The position numbers and the translations under genes were made by a program. Below are positions 7,895-15,898 of a stretch of 64,000 nucleotides of DNA, in pieces (positions within the stretch are counted from its first letter, which is position 1; each line of letters begins with the position of its first letter). The notes beneath the pieces were generated by a model. It saw only the letters and a list, made by a program, of their open reading frames with translations. It was not told the origin of the DNA and ran no database searches. The stretch lies in NCBI GenBank assembly GCA_963783105.1, contig CAWAMI010000005.1, positions 174,404-238,403 of the forward strand, in the 5' to 3' direction. Source of the DNA: JAVEDQ01 sp963783105. GTDB lineage: Bacteria; Actinomycetota; Actinomycetes; Frankiales; Frankiaceae.

Positions 7895-8527
7895 TCAGCT
7901 ACCCGGCACCGACGGCAGCGCGTCGCGGCCGTAGAGGACCTTCGACCAGATCACGTTCAAGGCCGCCGCGACGGTCTCCGGGTCCTGCCCGGGGGACCGG
8001 CCGAGGGTGTCCGCGAGGTAGCTCTCGGTCATCAGGACGAGCGCGTGGCAGACCTCGCGGGGGAGCAGGTGCGGGAAGCGCCCGGCCCGGTACTGCTCGT
8101 CGCAGCGGGCGGTCACCGCGTCGATGAAGTGCTGCACGACTCCCCAGCGGAAGATCTCCTCGACCTCCGGCTGGGTGGCCGCCGCGTCGGCCAGGGCCTT
8201 CAGGACCGGACCGTGCCGTACGTAGACCGCGACGATGCCGGCCGTCGAGCGGCGGGAGGCGTCCTCGTCACCCGGCCCGGTCAGCCATACGTCGGAGACC
8301 TCGAGGAACTCGCCCTCGATCCGTGCGGCCAGTCGGCGCAGCAGCGCCGGCAGGTCGGCGAAGTAGACGTAGAACGAGGATCGGCCGAGGCCGGTGCGCG
8401 CCATCACGTTGGCCACCGTCAGGTCCGCGTACGAACCCTCGCGCAGAAGGGACTGCGCGGCGTCGACGATCTCGCGCTCGGCGTCCTCGGGACGTCGCCG
8501 CTGTCGGGCGCGCGCCGGTGCGGTCAT
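7895..8527 (-). CDS. TetR/AcrR family transcriptional regulator
   Basis: The 210-residue product has a TetR DNA-binding domain: a REIVDAAQSLLREG helix and VANVMARTGLGRSSFYVYFADL. The C-terminal half resembles the larger EthR-like regulators but I cannot name the ligand. The ATG is at 8527; a GATAAT -10 box on the minus strand (8534-8539) lies 6 nt upstream, so the transcript is probably leaderless. That -10 box is part of a 17-bp tandem repeat that likely includes the autoregulatory operator. The downstream flippase-like gene on the same strand is the obvious candidate target. Confidence 0.85.
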   Translation of the reverse strand: MTAPARARQRRRPEDAEREIVDAAQSLLREGSYADLTVANVMARTGLGRSSFYVYFADLPALLRRLAARIEGEFLEVSDVWLTGPGDEDASRRSTAGIVAVYVRHGPVLKALADAAATQPEVEEIFRWGVVQHFIDAVTARCDEQYRAGRFPHLLPREVCHALVLMTESYLADTLGRSPGQDPETVAAALNVIWSKVLYGRDALPSVPGS

Positions 8528-8533
8528 GACGAT

Positions 8534-8567
8534 GATTATCCGCGTTCAGGGATTATCCCCGTTCAGG
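8534..8567. promoter_or_regulatory. Two tandem 17-bp repeats at the TetR promoter (candidate operator)
   Basis: GATTATCCGCGTTCAGG (8534-8550) is followed directly by GATTATCCCCGTTCAGG (8551-8567), differing at one base. On the minus strand each unit contains GGATAATC, and the proximal one supplies the -10 box of the TetR gene. The distal copy overlaps the rsgA stop codon at 8563-8565. Direct repeats one and a half helical turns apart at a TetR promoter suggest multi-dimer autorepression. Confidence 0.6.
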
Positions 8568-9549
8568 CGTACTCGGGGATGTCCCGCGCCAGCAGCAGGC
8601 GCCGGAGCGAGGCCACGCGCTCCGCGGAGACGGTGCCCGCCTGCAGCGCGTCGTCGAGGGCGCAGTCGGGCGCGGCCTCGAGGTGCGAGCAGTCGCGGGG
8701 GCAGTCCTCGGCGACGGCCGCGAGGTCGGGGAAGGCGGCGAGCACCCGCTCGGGGCTGACCAGCCCGAGGCCGAACGACCGCACCCCTGGCGTGTCGATG
8801 ACGTAGCCGCCCTCGGGCAGGGTCAGCGCCACGGCCGAGCTGCTGGTGTGCCGGCCCCGCCCGGTGACGTCGTTGACGTCGGCGGTCGAACGGTCGGCGC
8901 CCGGGACGAGGCGGTTGACCAGGGTCGACTTGCCCACCCCGCTGTGGCCGAACAGGACGCTGACCCGGTTCGCGAGCAGATCCCGCAGCCCGGCGAGGTC
9001 GTCCCCGGGGGCGGTGGTCAGCATCGGCAGGCCGAACGGGCGGTAGAGGTCGGCCACCGCGGCCGGGTCGGCGAGGTCGGACTTGGTGAGGCACAGCGCC
9101 GGCTGCAGCCCCCCGTCGTAGGCGGCGACGAGGCAGCGGTCGATCAGGCCGAGCCGCGGCGGGGGATCCGCCAGCGAGGCGACGACGACCAGCAGCTCCG
9201 CGTTGGCGACGACGGGACGCTCCCCGGGGTCGTTGTCGTCCGGGGTGCGGCGGAGCAGGGTGCGCCGCTCGGCGACCGTGACGATGCGCGACAGCGAGTC
9301 CGGCTCGCCGGAGGTGTCGCCCGTGAGCTGCACCAGATCGCCCACGACGACGGGCGTGCGGCGGACGTCGCCGCCGCGGATGGCCGTGACCTCCGGGCCG
9401 CCGGGGATCCGGCAGGTGAAGCGACCCCGGTCGACGGCGACGACCATCGCCTCGGGAGCGTCGCCGTAGTCGGGGCGCAGCCGGCTGCGGCGCCTCGAGC
9501 CCCGACCGGGGCGGTTGCGGACGTCGTCCTCGTCGAGCTCTCGAGGCAT
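8563..9549 (-). CDS. rsgA: Ribosome small subunit-dependent GTPase RsgA
   Basis: RsgA helps late maturation of the 30S ribosomal subunit. The 328-residue protein shows the family order: an OB-fold N-terminus (about 35-105), then a circularly permuted GTPase with G4 TKSD (155-158) ahead of the P-loop GHSGVGKST (201-209) and the G3 DTPGVRSFGL. A C-terminal zinc knuckle (CPRDCSHLEAAPDC) follows. Length and motifs are normal. It lies 45 bp downstream of aroA on the same strand, as in other actinobacteria, and its stop overlaps the repeat at the next promoter. Confidence 0.97.
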   Translation of the reverse strand: MPRELDEDDVRNRPGRGSRRRSRLRPDYGDAPEAMVVAVDRGRFTCRIPGGPEVTAIRGGDVRRTPVVVGDLVQLTGDTSGEPDSLSRIVTVAERRTLLRRTPDDNDPGERPVVANAELLVVVASLADPPPRLGLIDRCLVAAYDGGLQPALCLTKSDLADPAAVADLYRPFGLPMLTTAPGDDLAGLRDLLANRVSVLFGHSGVGKSTLVNRLVPGADRSTADVNDVTGRGRHTSSSAVALTLPEGGYVIDTPGVRSFGLGLVSPERVLAAFPDLAAVAEDCPRDCSHLEAAPDCALDDALQAGTVSAERVASLRRLLLARDIPEYA

Positions 9550-9594
9550 GTCAGCGCAGCTCGCGGGGCACGTCAGACCAGATCCCGCGGCATG

Positions 9595-10918
9595 TCAGCC
9601 GGTCGCCGCGCGCGGGCCGGTGGCCACGAGCTCCGCCCAGCGCTCCGGGAAGTCGGGGACCGTCTTGGCGGTCGTCGCTACGTCCACCACCTGCACGCCC
9701 GGCACCACGAGCCCGACCACGGCGTAGGCCATGGCCAGGCGGTGATCCGCTCGCGGGTCGAGGGTGGCGCCGGTCAGGGGGGCCGGCTCGATCGCGAGCC
9801 CGTCGTCGGTGATCTCGATGCGGGCGCCGAGCCGCCCGAACTCCTCGGCCAGCGCGGCCAGCCGGTCCGTCTCCTGCAGCCGCAGGTGGGCGACACCGCG
9901 CAGCCGCGAGGGACCGTCGGCGAGTACGGCGAGGGCGCACAGCGTCGGCGTCGCCTCGCCGTATTCGTGCAGGTCGAGGTCGGCACCGCGCAGCCGGTCC
10001 GGACCCTCGACGACCAGCCGCCCGTCGCTGACGGCGCACCGGCAGCCGAACGCCTCGAGCAGGCCGGGGAGCAGCCGGCCCGGCTGTTCGGTGGCCGCCG
10101 GCCAGTCCTCGAGGGCGACCCGTCCACCCGTCGCCGCCGCGGCGGCGAGGAACGCGGACGCGCTGGAGATGTCGGGTTCGATCGTCCGGTCCAGCGGCGA
10201 CAGCGGCCCCGGCGCCACACGCCAGACGTCGTCGACGGTGTCGTCCACGGACGCGCCGTTCTCGCGCAGCATCGCCACCGTCATCCGCAGGTGCGGGGCG
10301 GACGGGACGGGCTCGCCGACGTGCCGGACCTCCACGCCGGCCGTGAACCGCGGAGCGGCCAGCAGCAGGCCGGAGACCAGCTGGCTGGACGACGACGCGT
10401 CGAGCGTGACGACGCCACCGCGCAGGCCCTCGGGCGCGGTGGCGGTGAAGGGCATGGCTCCGCGGCCGTCGTCGTCGATCCGGGCGCCGAGCAGGCGCAG
10501 GGCGCCGAGCAGCGGTCCCAGCGGGCGCTCGCGCATCCGGGGGTCGCCGTCGATGTGCACGGGGTCGTGCGTCAACACCATCGCCGCGGGCGGGAGGAAG
10601 CGCGCCACGGTGCCGGCGTTGCCGCAGTCGAGCGAGATGCCCTCCGGAGCGCTCGCCGAGCCGGCGTTCTCGGGCGTGACCAGCCAGTCCGGCTCCGCGG
10701 CGGCTTCTGTGCCGGCTTCTGTGCGCGGCTTCCGTGCCGGCTTCTGTGGCGGCATCGTCGACCCGCACCCCGAGGGCCCTCAGCCCCGCTGCCATCAGCT
10801 GCGTGTCCCGGGAGCGCAACGGCCGGCGCAGTCGGCTCGGTCCCTCGGCGAGGGCGGCGAGCAGGAGGGCCCGGTTGGTGGCCGACTTCGAGCCGGGCAC
10901 GCGCACCGTTGTTCGCAC
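9595..10918 (-). pseudogene. aroA: aroA, 3-phosphoshikimate 1-carboxyvinyltransferase (EPSP synthase), frameshifted
   Basis: AroA makes EPSP in the shikimate pathway. The N-terminal part, including VRVPGSKSATNRALLLAALA (the substrate-binding PGSKS...R motif), is in one frame from about 10918 to 10730. The rest, from PDWLVTP through GNAGTVARFLPP to the C-terminus, is in another frame ending at 9595. The switch falls in a 12-bp repeat array where one unit is 13 bp. The downstream frame has an ATG at 10755, but a product from it would lack PGSKS. The start is uncertain: GTG 10918 is plausible, and homology-like residues continue upstream (NTWAAP) without an in-frame ATG or GTG. aroA is normally essential for prototrophy, so sequencing error is a real alternative to a true pseudogene. 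Confidence 0.8.
10699..10747. repeat. 12-bp tandem repeat inside aroA with one 13-bp unit
   Basis: Four units read on the minus strand as ACAGAAGCCGGC, ACGGAAGCCGCGC, ACAGAAGCCGGC and ACAGAAGCCGCC. Three are 12 bp and would encode Thr-Glu-Ala-Gly/Ala; the second one read (10723-10735) has an extra C and shifts the frame. The array sits between the Asp-Asp following the first beta-sheet segment and the next conserved strand of AroA. Confidence 0.85.
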
Positions 10919-11316
10919 CGGCCCGTCGGCGGCGGGTGCCGCCCAGGTGTTCCCGGACGCGAGGGTGGGTGACGCTGCGGGCAGGAGAATCGGCCTCTCT
11001 CGTACGGCCGCTCGCGCTGACGATGTGGGGACGGTTGCGGCGGCTCCGTCCAGTATGAGGGGCCCGTCGGGGTGTCGGTCCCCGCATTCGCGTCGCCATC
11101 CACAGGTGCGGTATCGGACGCAACGGGTACGGTCCCTCGACGGCGTAACCGCGGAGGTCTCCGCCTCTCGACGCAGCGGAGGCAATCCGGTGTGCCGGGA
11201 CGCCCACTTCCGACCGCCTCTCGGTCGCCGCTCCCGATGAGCAGCTCGGGGGCGGTTGCGAGGGCTCGACCGCCGTGAACCGTGGGAAGACACTTGTTCG
11301 TGCTGGAGGCACTGTC

Positions 11317-11664
11317 ATGGATGTGAACACCGCTCGCGCCCGGCTTCAGGAGCGCCTTGCCGAACTGGACCGCAGCGCCGCCGCGCTCGTCGCGGAGGAG
11401 GCGGGGACCGACGTCGACGTCAGTCACGTGCACCAGCACCCGGGGGACCAGGGCACGGAGGTGGCGGACTTCGAGCGGGAAAGCGCCGTGATCGAGGCGG
11501 CGCAGAGCGACCGCGCCGAGATCGAGGCCGCGCTCGCGCGCATCGACGCCGGCACCTACGGCCGTTGCATCGACTGCGGCAAGGAGATCCCCGAGGGCCG
11601 GCTGGAGATCAAGCCGGAGGCCGCGCGGTGCATGGAGGACCAGGCCAAGTTCGAGCAGCGCTGA
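11317..11664 (+). CDS. TraR/DksA-type zinc-finger protein
   Basis: The 115-residue product has an N-terminal helical part and a C-terminal zinc-finger region, GRCIDCGKEI ... ARCMEDQ. Family members bind RNA polymerase through the secondary channel and tune transcription. The first CxxC pair and the third Cys are present, but the fourth zinc ligand is replaced (CMED instead of CxxC), so zinc binding may be weak or use Asp. ATG 11317 is chosen because GGAGG lies 7 nt upstream; in-frame codons reach back to 11275. It is divergent from aroA and convergent with the methyltransferase gene. Confidence 0.85.
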   Translation: MDVNTARARLQERLAELDRSAAALVAEEAGTDVDVSHVHQHPGDQGTEVADFERESAVIEAAQSDRAEIEAALARIDAGTYGRCIDCGKEIPEGRLEIKPEAARCMEDQAKFEQR

Positions 11665-11699
11665 GCGCTCCGGACTTGATCGGCCCCTGAGCCCGGCGG

Positions 11700-12545
11700 C
11701 TACGGGCGGGTCGCGCTGACCGTCAGATACCTCCCGGACGACTCGCCCTGCCGCTCGACGGCGAGGTCGAGCTCGGATGCGACGAGGGCGTCGAAGCAGC
11801 CCGGATCGTCGCGCAGCGCGTGGGTCACCACGTCCGGGGGCAGCACGGTGCGCGGGCGGATCCAGTCGATGGAGAAGCCGGCGTCGGTCACGAGCTCTCG
11901 CAGCTCGTCGACGCCGAAGCAGCGGGTGTAGGCAGCTTCGTCGAGGCCGGGCTCGTCCGTGCCCGGCACCAGCACCACATCGGCCGCCCCCGCGTCGGCC
12001 AGCTCCGACCAGCGGTGCTGCTCCGCGAGCCGGGCGAGGCCGTGGACGAGCGACTCGACCGTCATCAGCAGGCTGCCGCCGGGCCGGAGCAGCCGCGCCA
12101 CCTGCGCGACCGTCGTCTCGGTGGCCAGGCAGGAGGACAGCGCACCGCCCTCGGCCACGACGGCGTCGAAGCTCCCGGAGCGGAACCAGTCGAGCGAGCG
12201 AGGGTCGCCGACGATCCGGGTCACGCCCGACGTCCCGCCGCGCACCTCCGGGCTGGGCCGCCAGGCGGGGCACGTCGGGTGTTCGACCCGGAAGACCCTG
12301 TGACCCGCGCGGGCGATCGTCGTGCCGACGCGGTGGGCGACGCCGGTGTCGACGCGGAGGTCCTCGGCGGAGTCGAGCGAGATCTCACGACTGATGTCGA
12401 GCACCCGGCTCTGCCGCTCCGGCAGCCACGCGGTCAGCTGACGGCGGGCGACGGTGGCGACGAAGCGGGCGTACTCGTCGGGTCTCGCGTCGGCCCGCGC
12501 CTCGTCGCCCCCGCGGCGCGGGGAACTGGTCGGGGGCGCGGACAC
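11700..12545 (-). CDS. Class I SAM-dependent methyltransferase-like protein
   Basis: The 281-residue product has a Rossmann methyltransferase layout, although motif I is degenerate (SRVLDISREISLDS instead of a GxGxG loop). Later motifs are clearer: GSFDAVVAEGGALSSCL and VARLLRPGGSLLMTVESL, the typical post-II and post-III regions. The substrate is unknown. The poor glycine loop leaves open reduced SAM binding. GTG start; convergent with the DksA-like gene with a 35-bp gap, and about 75 bp downstream of the mntR-like gene on the same strand. Confidence 0.75.
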   Translation of the reverse strand: MSAPPTSSPRRGGDEARADARPDEYARFVATVARRQLTAWLPERQSRVLDISREISLDSAEDLRVDTGVAHRVGTTIARAGHRVFRVEHPTCPAWRPSPEVRGGTSGVTRIVGDPRSLDWFRSGSFDAVVAEGGALSSCLATETTVAQVARLLRPGGSLLMTVESLVHGLARLAEQHRWSELADAGAADVVLVPGTDEPGLDEAAYTRCFGVDELRELVTDAGFSIDWIRPRTVLPPDVVTHALRDDPGCFDALVASELDLAVERQGESSGRYLTVSATRP

Positions 12546-12619
12546 GCCAGGAGTGTTACCCCTCGTTTACACGGGTCAGTCGGTACGCCCGGTTCGAGAG
12601 GTTTCGCCGGGGACAAATG

Positions 12620-13285
12620 TCACTCGACGGTGACGAAGACCTTCGCCGTGACCACGCTGTCGAGGGCGATCACCGTGCCGTCGGAGTCGAAGCGCTGCTG
12701 GTCCGGCCGCTCCGGATCGAGCACCCGCAGCATGTGGCCGGGCATCACGCGGCCGGCCTCGAGTTCCTGCATGCGGTCGTACTGGGCCTCGAGCTCCTCG
12801 TCGATGCGCCGGACCACCACGGTCGAGCCGACCGGCGCCGAGCCGAGCGGGATCTGGGTGGCGACGTCGACGGCGTTGACCGAGCCGGGAATGGGGTTGC
12901 CGTGCGGGCACGTCCCGGGGTCGCCGAGCAGGGCGACGAGGTGCTGCTCGAGGCGAGGGCTGATGGCGTGCTCGAGGCGTCCGGCCTCCTCGTGCACCTG
13001 CGACCACGGCACCTTGAGCACGTCGGTGAGGAGGCGTTCCGCGAGGCGGTGCCGGCGCATGATCGACGTCGCGTACGTGCGGCCCTTGCCGGTGAGCTGG
13101 ATGGCGCGGCTCTCGTCGAGCGTCAGGTAGCCCTCACGCTCGAGGCGGCGCACGGTTTCCGACACGGCGGGCGCGCTGACGTGCAGGCGCTCGACGATGC
13201 GTGCGCGCATGGGGCGAATGCCGGACTCCTCGAGCTCCAGGATGGTCTCGAGGTACTCCTCCACCGCCGGGTGGTAGCCCTCCAT
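12620..13285 (-). CDS. DtxR-family metal-dependent regulator (MntR/SirR-like)
   Basis: The 221-residue product has the DtxR winged helix (LEESGIRPMRARIVERLHVSAPAVSETVRRLE), dimer/metal segments RRHRLAERLL and HEEAGRLEHAIS, CPHGNPIPG, and a C-terminal SH3-like FeoA domain. The iron regulators DtxR and IdeR have Cys in HxEACRxEH; here it is Gly, and CPHGNPIP is present, which points to the manganese-sensing branch. Such proteins repress metal uptake when the metal is bound. A TAAACT -10 box (minus strand of 13292-13297) lies 6 nt before the ATG, so it is probably leaderless. No Mn transporter is nearby. Confidence 0.88.
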   Translation of the reverse strand: MEGYHPAVEEYLETILELEESGIRPMRARIVERLHVSAPAVSETVRRLEREGYLTLDESRAIQLTGKGRTYATSIMRRHRLAERLLTDVLKVPWSQVHEEAGRLEHAISPRLEQHLVALLGDPGTCPHGNPIPGSVNAVDVATQIPLGSAPVGSTVVVRRIDEELEAQYDRMQELEAGRVMPGHMLRVLDPERPDQQRFDSDGTVIALDSVVTAKVFVTVE

Positions 13286-13368
13286 GGAGCCAGTTTACGA
13301 ACTTCTCGCCGCGGCGCCCGCTGTTGTGCGCCGTGGCGGGGGCGTGCGGGCGTGTGGAGGAGCAGCGG

Positions 13369-13395
13369 GGAATCGCCCGGCCACCCGACGCCGTT
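13369..13395 (+). promoter_or_regulatory. Candidate SigR/SigH-type autoregulatory promoter (GGAAT-N19-GTT)
   Basis: GGAAT lies at 13369-13373 and GTT at 13393-13395, a 19-bp spacer. The published SigR/SigH consensus is GGAAT with an 17-19 bp spacer and GTT. Transcription would begin near 13402-13405, exactly at an in-frame GTG (13405). A second, housekeeping-like promoter may lie at 13562-13588 (TTGAGG ... TAGGGT, short 15-bp spacer). Confidence 0.65.
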
Positions 13396-13656
13396 GAAAG
13401 GGTCGTGACGTCGACATCCGCCTCCCGACCGCGGTCGATCGTGACCGCGACGAGCGGCCCGAACAGCGCCCGGGCCACCGGCCCCGGTCGTGCCGCCCTG
13501 CGCCGACCCGACACGTACGGCCCCGGGCCCGCTTCGAGTGTTCCGACCTCCGAGCCCGGCGTTGAGGTTTCTGCCCCCGCAGTAGGGTCAGGAGTCCGCA
13601 TCGGGTCAGAGGTTCAGGGCCCAGCCGTACCAGTCGAGCCGGGGGAGGTGCGCGCC

Positions 13657-14322
13657 GTGGAGGAGACACCCGAACAGCGGGGGGCTCGTTTCGAGCGGGA
13701 CGCGCTGCCGTTCCTCGACCAGCTGTACTCGGCCGCCCTCCGGATGACGCGTAACCCGGCCGACGCCGAGGACCTCGTGCAGGAGACCTTCGTCAAGGCC
13801 TTCGCCGCCTTCCACCAGTTCCAGGAGGGCACGAACCTCAAGGCCTGGCTGTACCGGATCCTGACCAACACCTTCATCAACAGCTACCGCAAGCGCCAGC
13901 GGCAGCCGCTGCAGAGCCCGACCGAGCAGATCGAGGACTGGCAGCTGGCGGACGCGGCGGAGCACACGTCCACCGGGCTGAAGAGCGCAGAGGTCGAGGC
14001 GCTCGAACACCTGCCCGACAGCGACGTGAAGCAGGCGCTCCAGCGCCTCCCCGAGGACTTCCGGATGGCGGTGTACCTCGCCGACGTGGAGGGCTTCGCC
14101 TACAAGGAGATCGCCGACATCATGGGCACGCCCATCGGCACCGTCATGTCCCGGCTGCACCGCGGTCGACGCGGTCTGCGAGCGGAGCTGGAGGAGTACG
14201 CGCGCGAGCGCGGCCTGATCCCCGCGACGACGGCCGGGCCGGACGAGGTCGACCTGGAGCGGGTCGCTGACGCAGGGGCGGCCGCGGGCGGTCGCTCGGG
14301 CTCGCGGGAGGGATCGCAGTGA
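13657..14322 (+). CDS. sigR: ECF RNA polymerase sigma factor SigR/SigH
   Basis: SigR/SigH directs the thiol-oxidative stress regulon. The 221-residue form has sigma region 2 (FERDALPFLDQLYSAALRMT, then NPADAEDLVQETF and NLKAWLYRILTNTFIN) and region 4 (LPEDFRMAVYLADVEG ... TPIGTVMSRLHRGRRGLR). I choose GTG 13657 because GGGGGAGG lies 8 nt upstream. The frame stays open to 13201, and a GTG at 13405 just after a SigR-type promoter would give a form 84 residues longer, like the extended sigma-R isoform of Streptomyces. The stop overlaps the rsrA start (GTGA), so sigma and anti-sigma are translationally coupled. Confidence 0.95.
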   Translation: MEETPEQRGARFERDALPFLDQLYSAALRMTRNPADAEDLVQETFVKAFAAFHQFQEGTNLKAWLYRILTNTFINSYRKRQRQPLQSPTEQIEDWQLADAAEHTSTGLKSAEVEALEHLPDSDVKQALQRLPEDFRMAVYLADVEGFAYKEIADIMGTPIGTVMSRLHRGRRGLRAELEEYARERGLIPATTAGPDEVDLERVADAGAAAGGRSGSREGSQ

Positions 14323-14603
14323 GCTGTGGATCGCCGCACGAGACGGATTGCCATGACGTCCTGAACGAGGTCTACCTGTACCTCGACGGGGAGATCGACT
14401 CCGATCGCAAGCGTCTGATCCGGGACCACCTCGACGAGTGCTCGCCCTGTCTGCGGCAGTTCGGCATCGAGCAGGAGGTCAAGCTGCTCGTGGCCCGCCG
14501 GTGCGGGGGCGAGCGGGCACCCGAGGCGCTGCGCGTCTCGGTGCTGACCCGGCTGCGCACGGCGCGGGTCGAGTGGGGCACCTCCGAGTTCCAGCCGGAG
14601 TAA
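14319..14603 (+). CDS. rsrA: Zinc-binding redox-sensing anti-sigma factor RsrA/RshA
   Basis: The 94-residue product is a ZAS-type anti-sigma factor. Cys11, His37, Cys41 and Cys44 (HLDECSPC) fall at the same numbers as the zinc and redox residues of Streptomyces RsrA. Disulfide formation among them releases the sigma factor on thiol oxidation. An extra Cys3 and Cys62 are present. The GTG start overlaps the sigR TGA, so the two are made in step. It has no membrane segment and acts in the cytoplasm. Confidence 0.95.
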   Translation: MSCGSPHETDCHDVLNEVYLYLDGEIDSDRKRLIRDHLDECSPCLRQFGIEQEVKLLVARRCGGERAPEALRVSVLTRLRTARVEWGTSEFQPE

Positions 14604-14740
14604 CGCCCCTGCTGTTCGCGGTTGCCGAGGATCTCCGGGCCGATCGCCGCGCAGACCGCGAACACTCCCTGCGGTCAGCGGTTGCCGCGGCGGCCCGTCG
14701 CGGCGCAGCCTCAGGGAGCGGGCCGATAGCCTGACCCGTC

Positions 14741-15682
14741 GTGCGCATCCTCGTCACCGGCGCTGCCGGGTTCATCGGCTCCCATGTCACCGACGCCTTG
14801 CTGGCCGACGGCCACGAGGTGATCGGCCTCGACGACCTCTCGCGGGGCAAGCTCGAGAACCTCGCCGACGCCCGTGGCTCCGAGAAGTTCTCCTTCGAGC
14901 AGTTCGACATCACCGACCCCGGCCTGACCGAGCTCGTGGGGCGGCTGCGACCCGAGGTGATCTGCCACCTGGCGGCGCAGATCGACGTCCGCATCAGCGT
15001 CTCGGACCCGCAGCGCGACGTGCGGCTCAACGTCGCCGGCACGGTGAACCTGCTCGAGGCGTCCCGCGCCGCCGGCGTGCGCAAGGTGGTGTTCACGTCC
15101 TCCGGGGGGTCGATCTACGGCACCCCGACGGAGCTGCCCGTGGACGAGACCGCGCCGATCCGCCCCGAGTCGCAGTACGCGGCGGGCAAGGCCGCCGGTG
15201 AGCTGTACCTGAACGTCTACTCCGCGCTCTACGGCATCGGCTGGACCTCGCTCGCGCTGGCCAACGTCTACGGCCCGCGGCAGGACCCGCACGGTGAGGC
15301 GGGCGTGGTGGCGATCTTCGGCACGCGGCTGCTGTCCGGGCAGCCGACGAAGATCTTCGGTGACGGCACGTCGACCCGCGACTACGTGCACGTGGCGGAC
15401 GTCGCCGACGCGTTCCGTCGCGCCGTCGAGCCCGGCGCGGGTGACGGGCTGCGGTTCAACATCGGCACGGGGCGGCAGACCGACGTGCGCACCCTGCACA
15501 CGCTCATCGCACGGACCGCCGGCGGTGCGGACGAGCCGGAGATGGCCGAGCCGCGGCCGGGGGAGCTGCAGGCGATCGCCCTCGACGCCGGGCTGGCGGG
15601 GCGGAAACTGGGTTGGACCGTGCAGTGGCAGATCGAGGACGGCCTCGCGCAGACGGTGGACTGGCTGCGCAAGCAGCTCTAG
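14741..15682 (+). CDS. NAD-dependent epimerase/dehydratase (UDP-glucose 4-epimerase-like)
   Basis: This 313-residue extended short-chain dehydrogenase has the N-terminal NAD motif TGAAGFIGSH, the catalytic YxxxK (SQYAAGK), a Ser/Thr in FTSSGGSIYG and the GDGTSTRDYVHVADVADA segment of GalE-like epimerases. It probably interconverts nucleotide sugars such as UDP-glucose and UDP-galactose; the exact sugar is not determined. A TAGCCT box (14727-14732) lies 8 nt before the GTG start with no Shine-Dalgarno, which suggests a leaderless mRNA. A strong hairpin follows the stop. Confidence 0.88.
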   Translation: MRILVTGAAGFIGSHVTDALLADGHEVIGLDDLSRGKLENLADARGSEKFSFEQFDITDPGLTELVGRLRPEVICHLAAQIDVRISVSDPQRDVRLNVAGTVNLLEASRAAGVRKVVFTSSGGSIYGTPTELPVDETAPIRPESQYAAGKAAGELYLNVYSALYGIGWTSLALANVYGPRQDPHGEAGVVAIFGTRLLSGQPTKIFGDGTSTRDYVHVADVADAFRRAVEPGAGDGLRFNIGTGRQTDVRTLHTLIARTAGGADEPEMAEPRPGELQAIALDAGLAGRKLGWTVQWQIEDGLAQTVDWLRKQL

Positions 15683-15711
15683 TCCGCCCGGCCGCGTCTG
15701 TCCGGACACCA

Positions 15712-15751
15712 CGAAGGCCCGGCCTCCCGCCAGGGGAGCACCGGGCCTTCG
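15712..15751. terminator. Bidirectional terminator hairpin between epimerase and bL37 genes
   Basis: CGAAGGCCCGG (15712-15722) pairs perfectly with CCGGGCCTTCG (15741-15751) around an 18-nt loop. It lies between two convergent stop codons (15682 and 15774), so it can serve both genes. Confidence 0.85.
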
Positions 15752-15773
15752 TCGAGTTGGACTGATCCTCGGA

Positions 15774-15848
15774 TCAGGCGTTCGGCCGCTTGCCGTGGTT
15801 GGCCTTGCGCTTGGCCCGGGCCCGACGCCTGCGTGCTCTCTTCGCCAT
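15774..15848 (-). CDS. 50S ribosomal protein bL37 (24 residues)
   Basis: A 24-codon frame reads MAKRARRRR at the N-terminus and KANHGKRPNA at the C-terminus. It matches the actinobacteria-specific mini-protein bL37, whose mycobacterial form also begins MAKR and ends in the same SKANHGKRPNA-like tail. In mycobacterial ribosomes bL37 sits in the large subunit near the peptidyl-transferase region. It is extremely basic and too short for ordinary gene callers. It is convergent with the epimerase gene across a strong hairpin and divergent from the enoyl-CoA hydratase gene, 50 bp away. Confidence 0.92.
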   Translation of the reverse strand: MAKRARRRRARAKRKANHGKRPNA

Positions 15849-15898
15849 GCCCGTCATCCTGCCAGAGCCGTCGAGAGCGGGCCGTTAGGGTGCGGGCC

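Noticed and set aside
10795..12273. 492-codon minus-strand frame over the aroA 5' end
   Set aside because: It overlaps the zinc-finger and methyltransferase genes in wrong frames; only a short stretch near its end matches early AroA residues.
12620..13285. Assignment of the DtxR-family protein as iron regulator IdeR
   Set aside because: The Cys of HxEACR is Gly and CPHGNPIP is present, which fits the manganese branch better.
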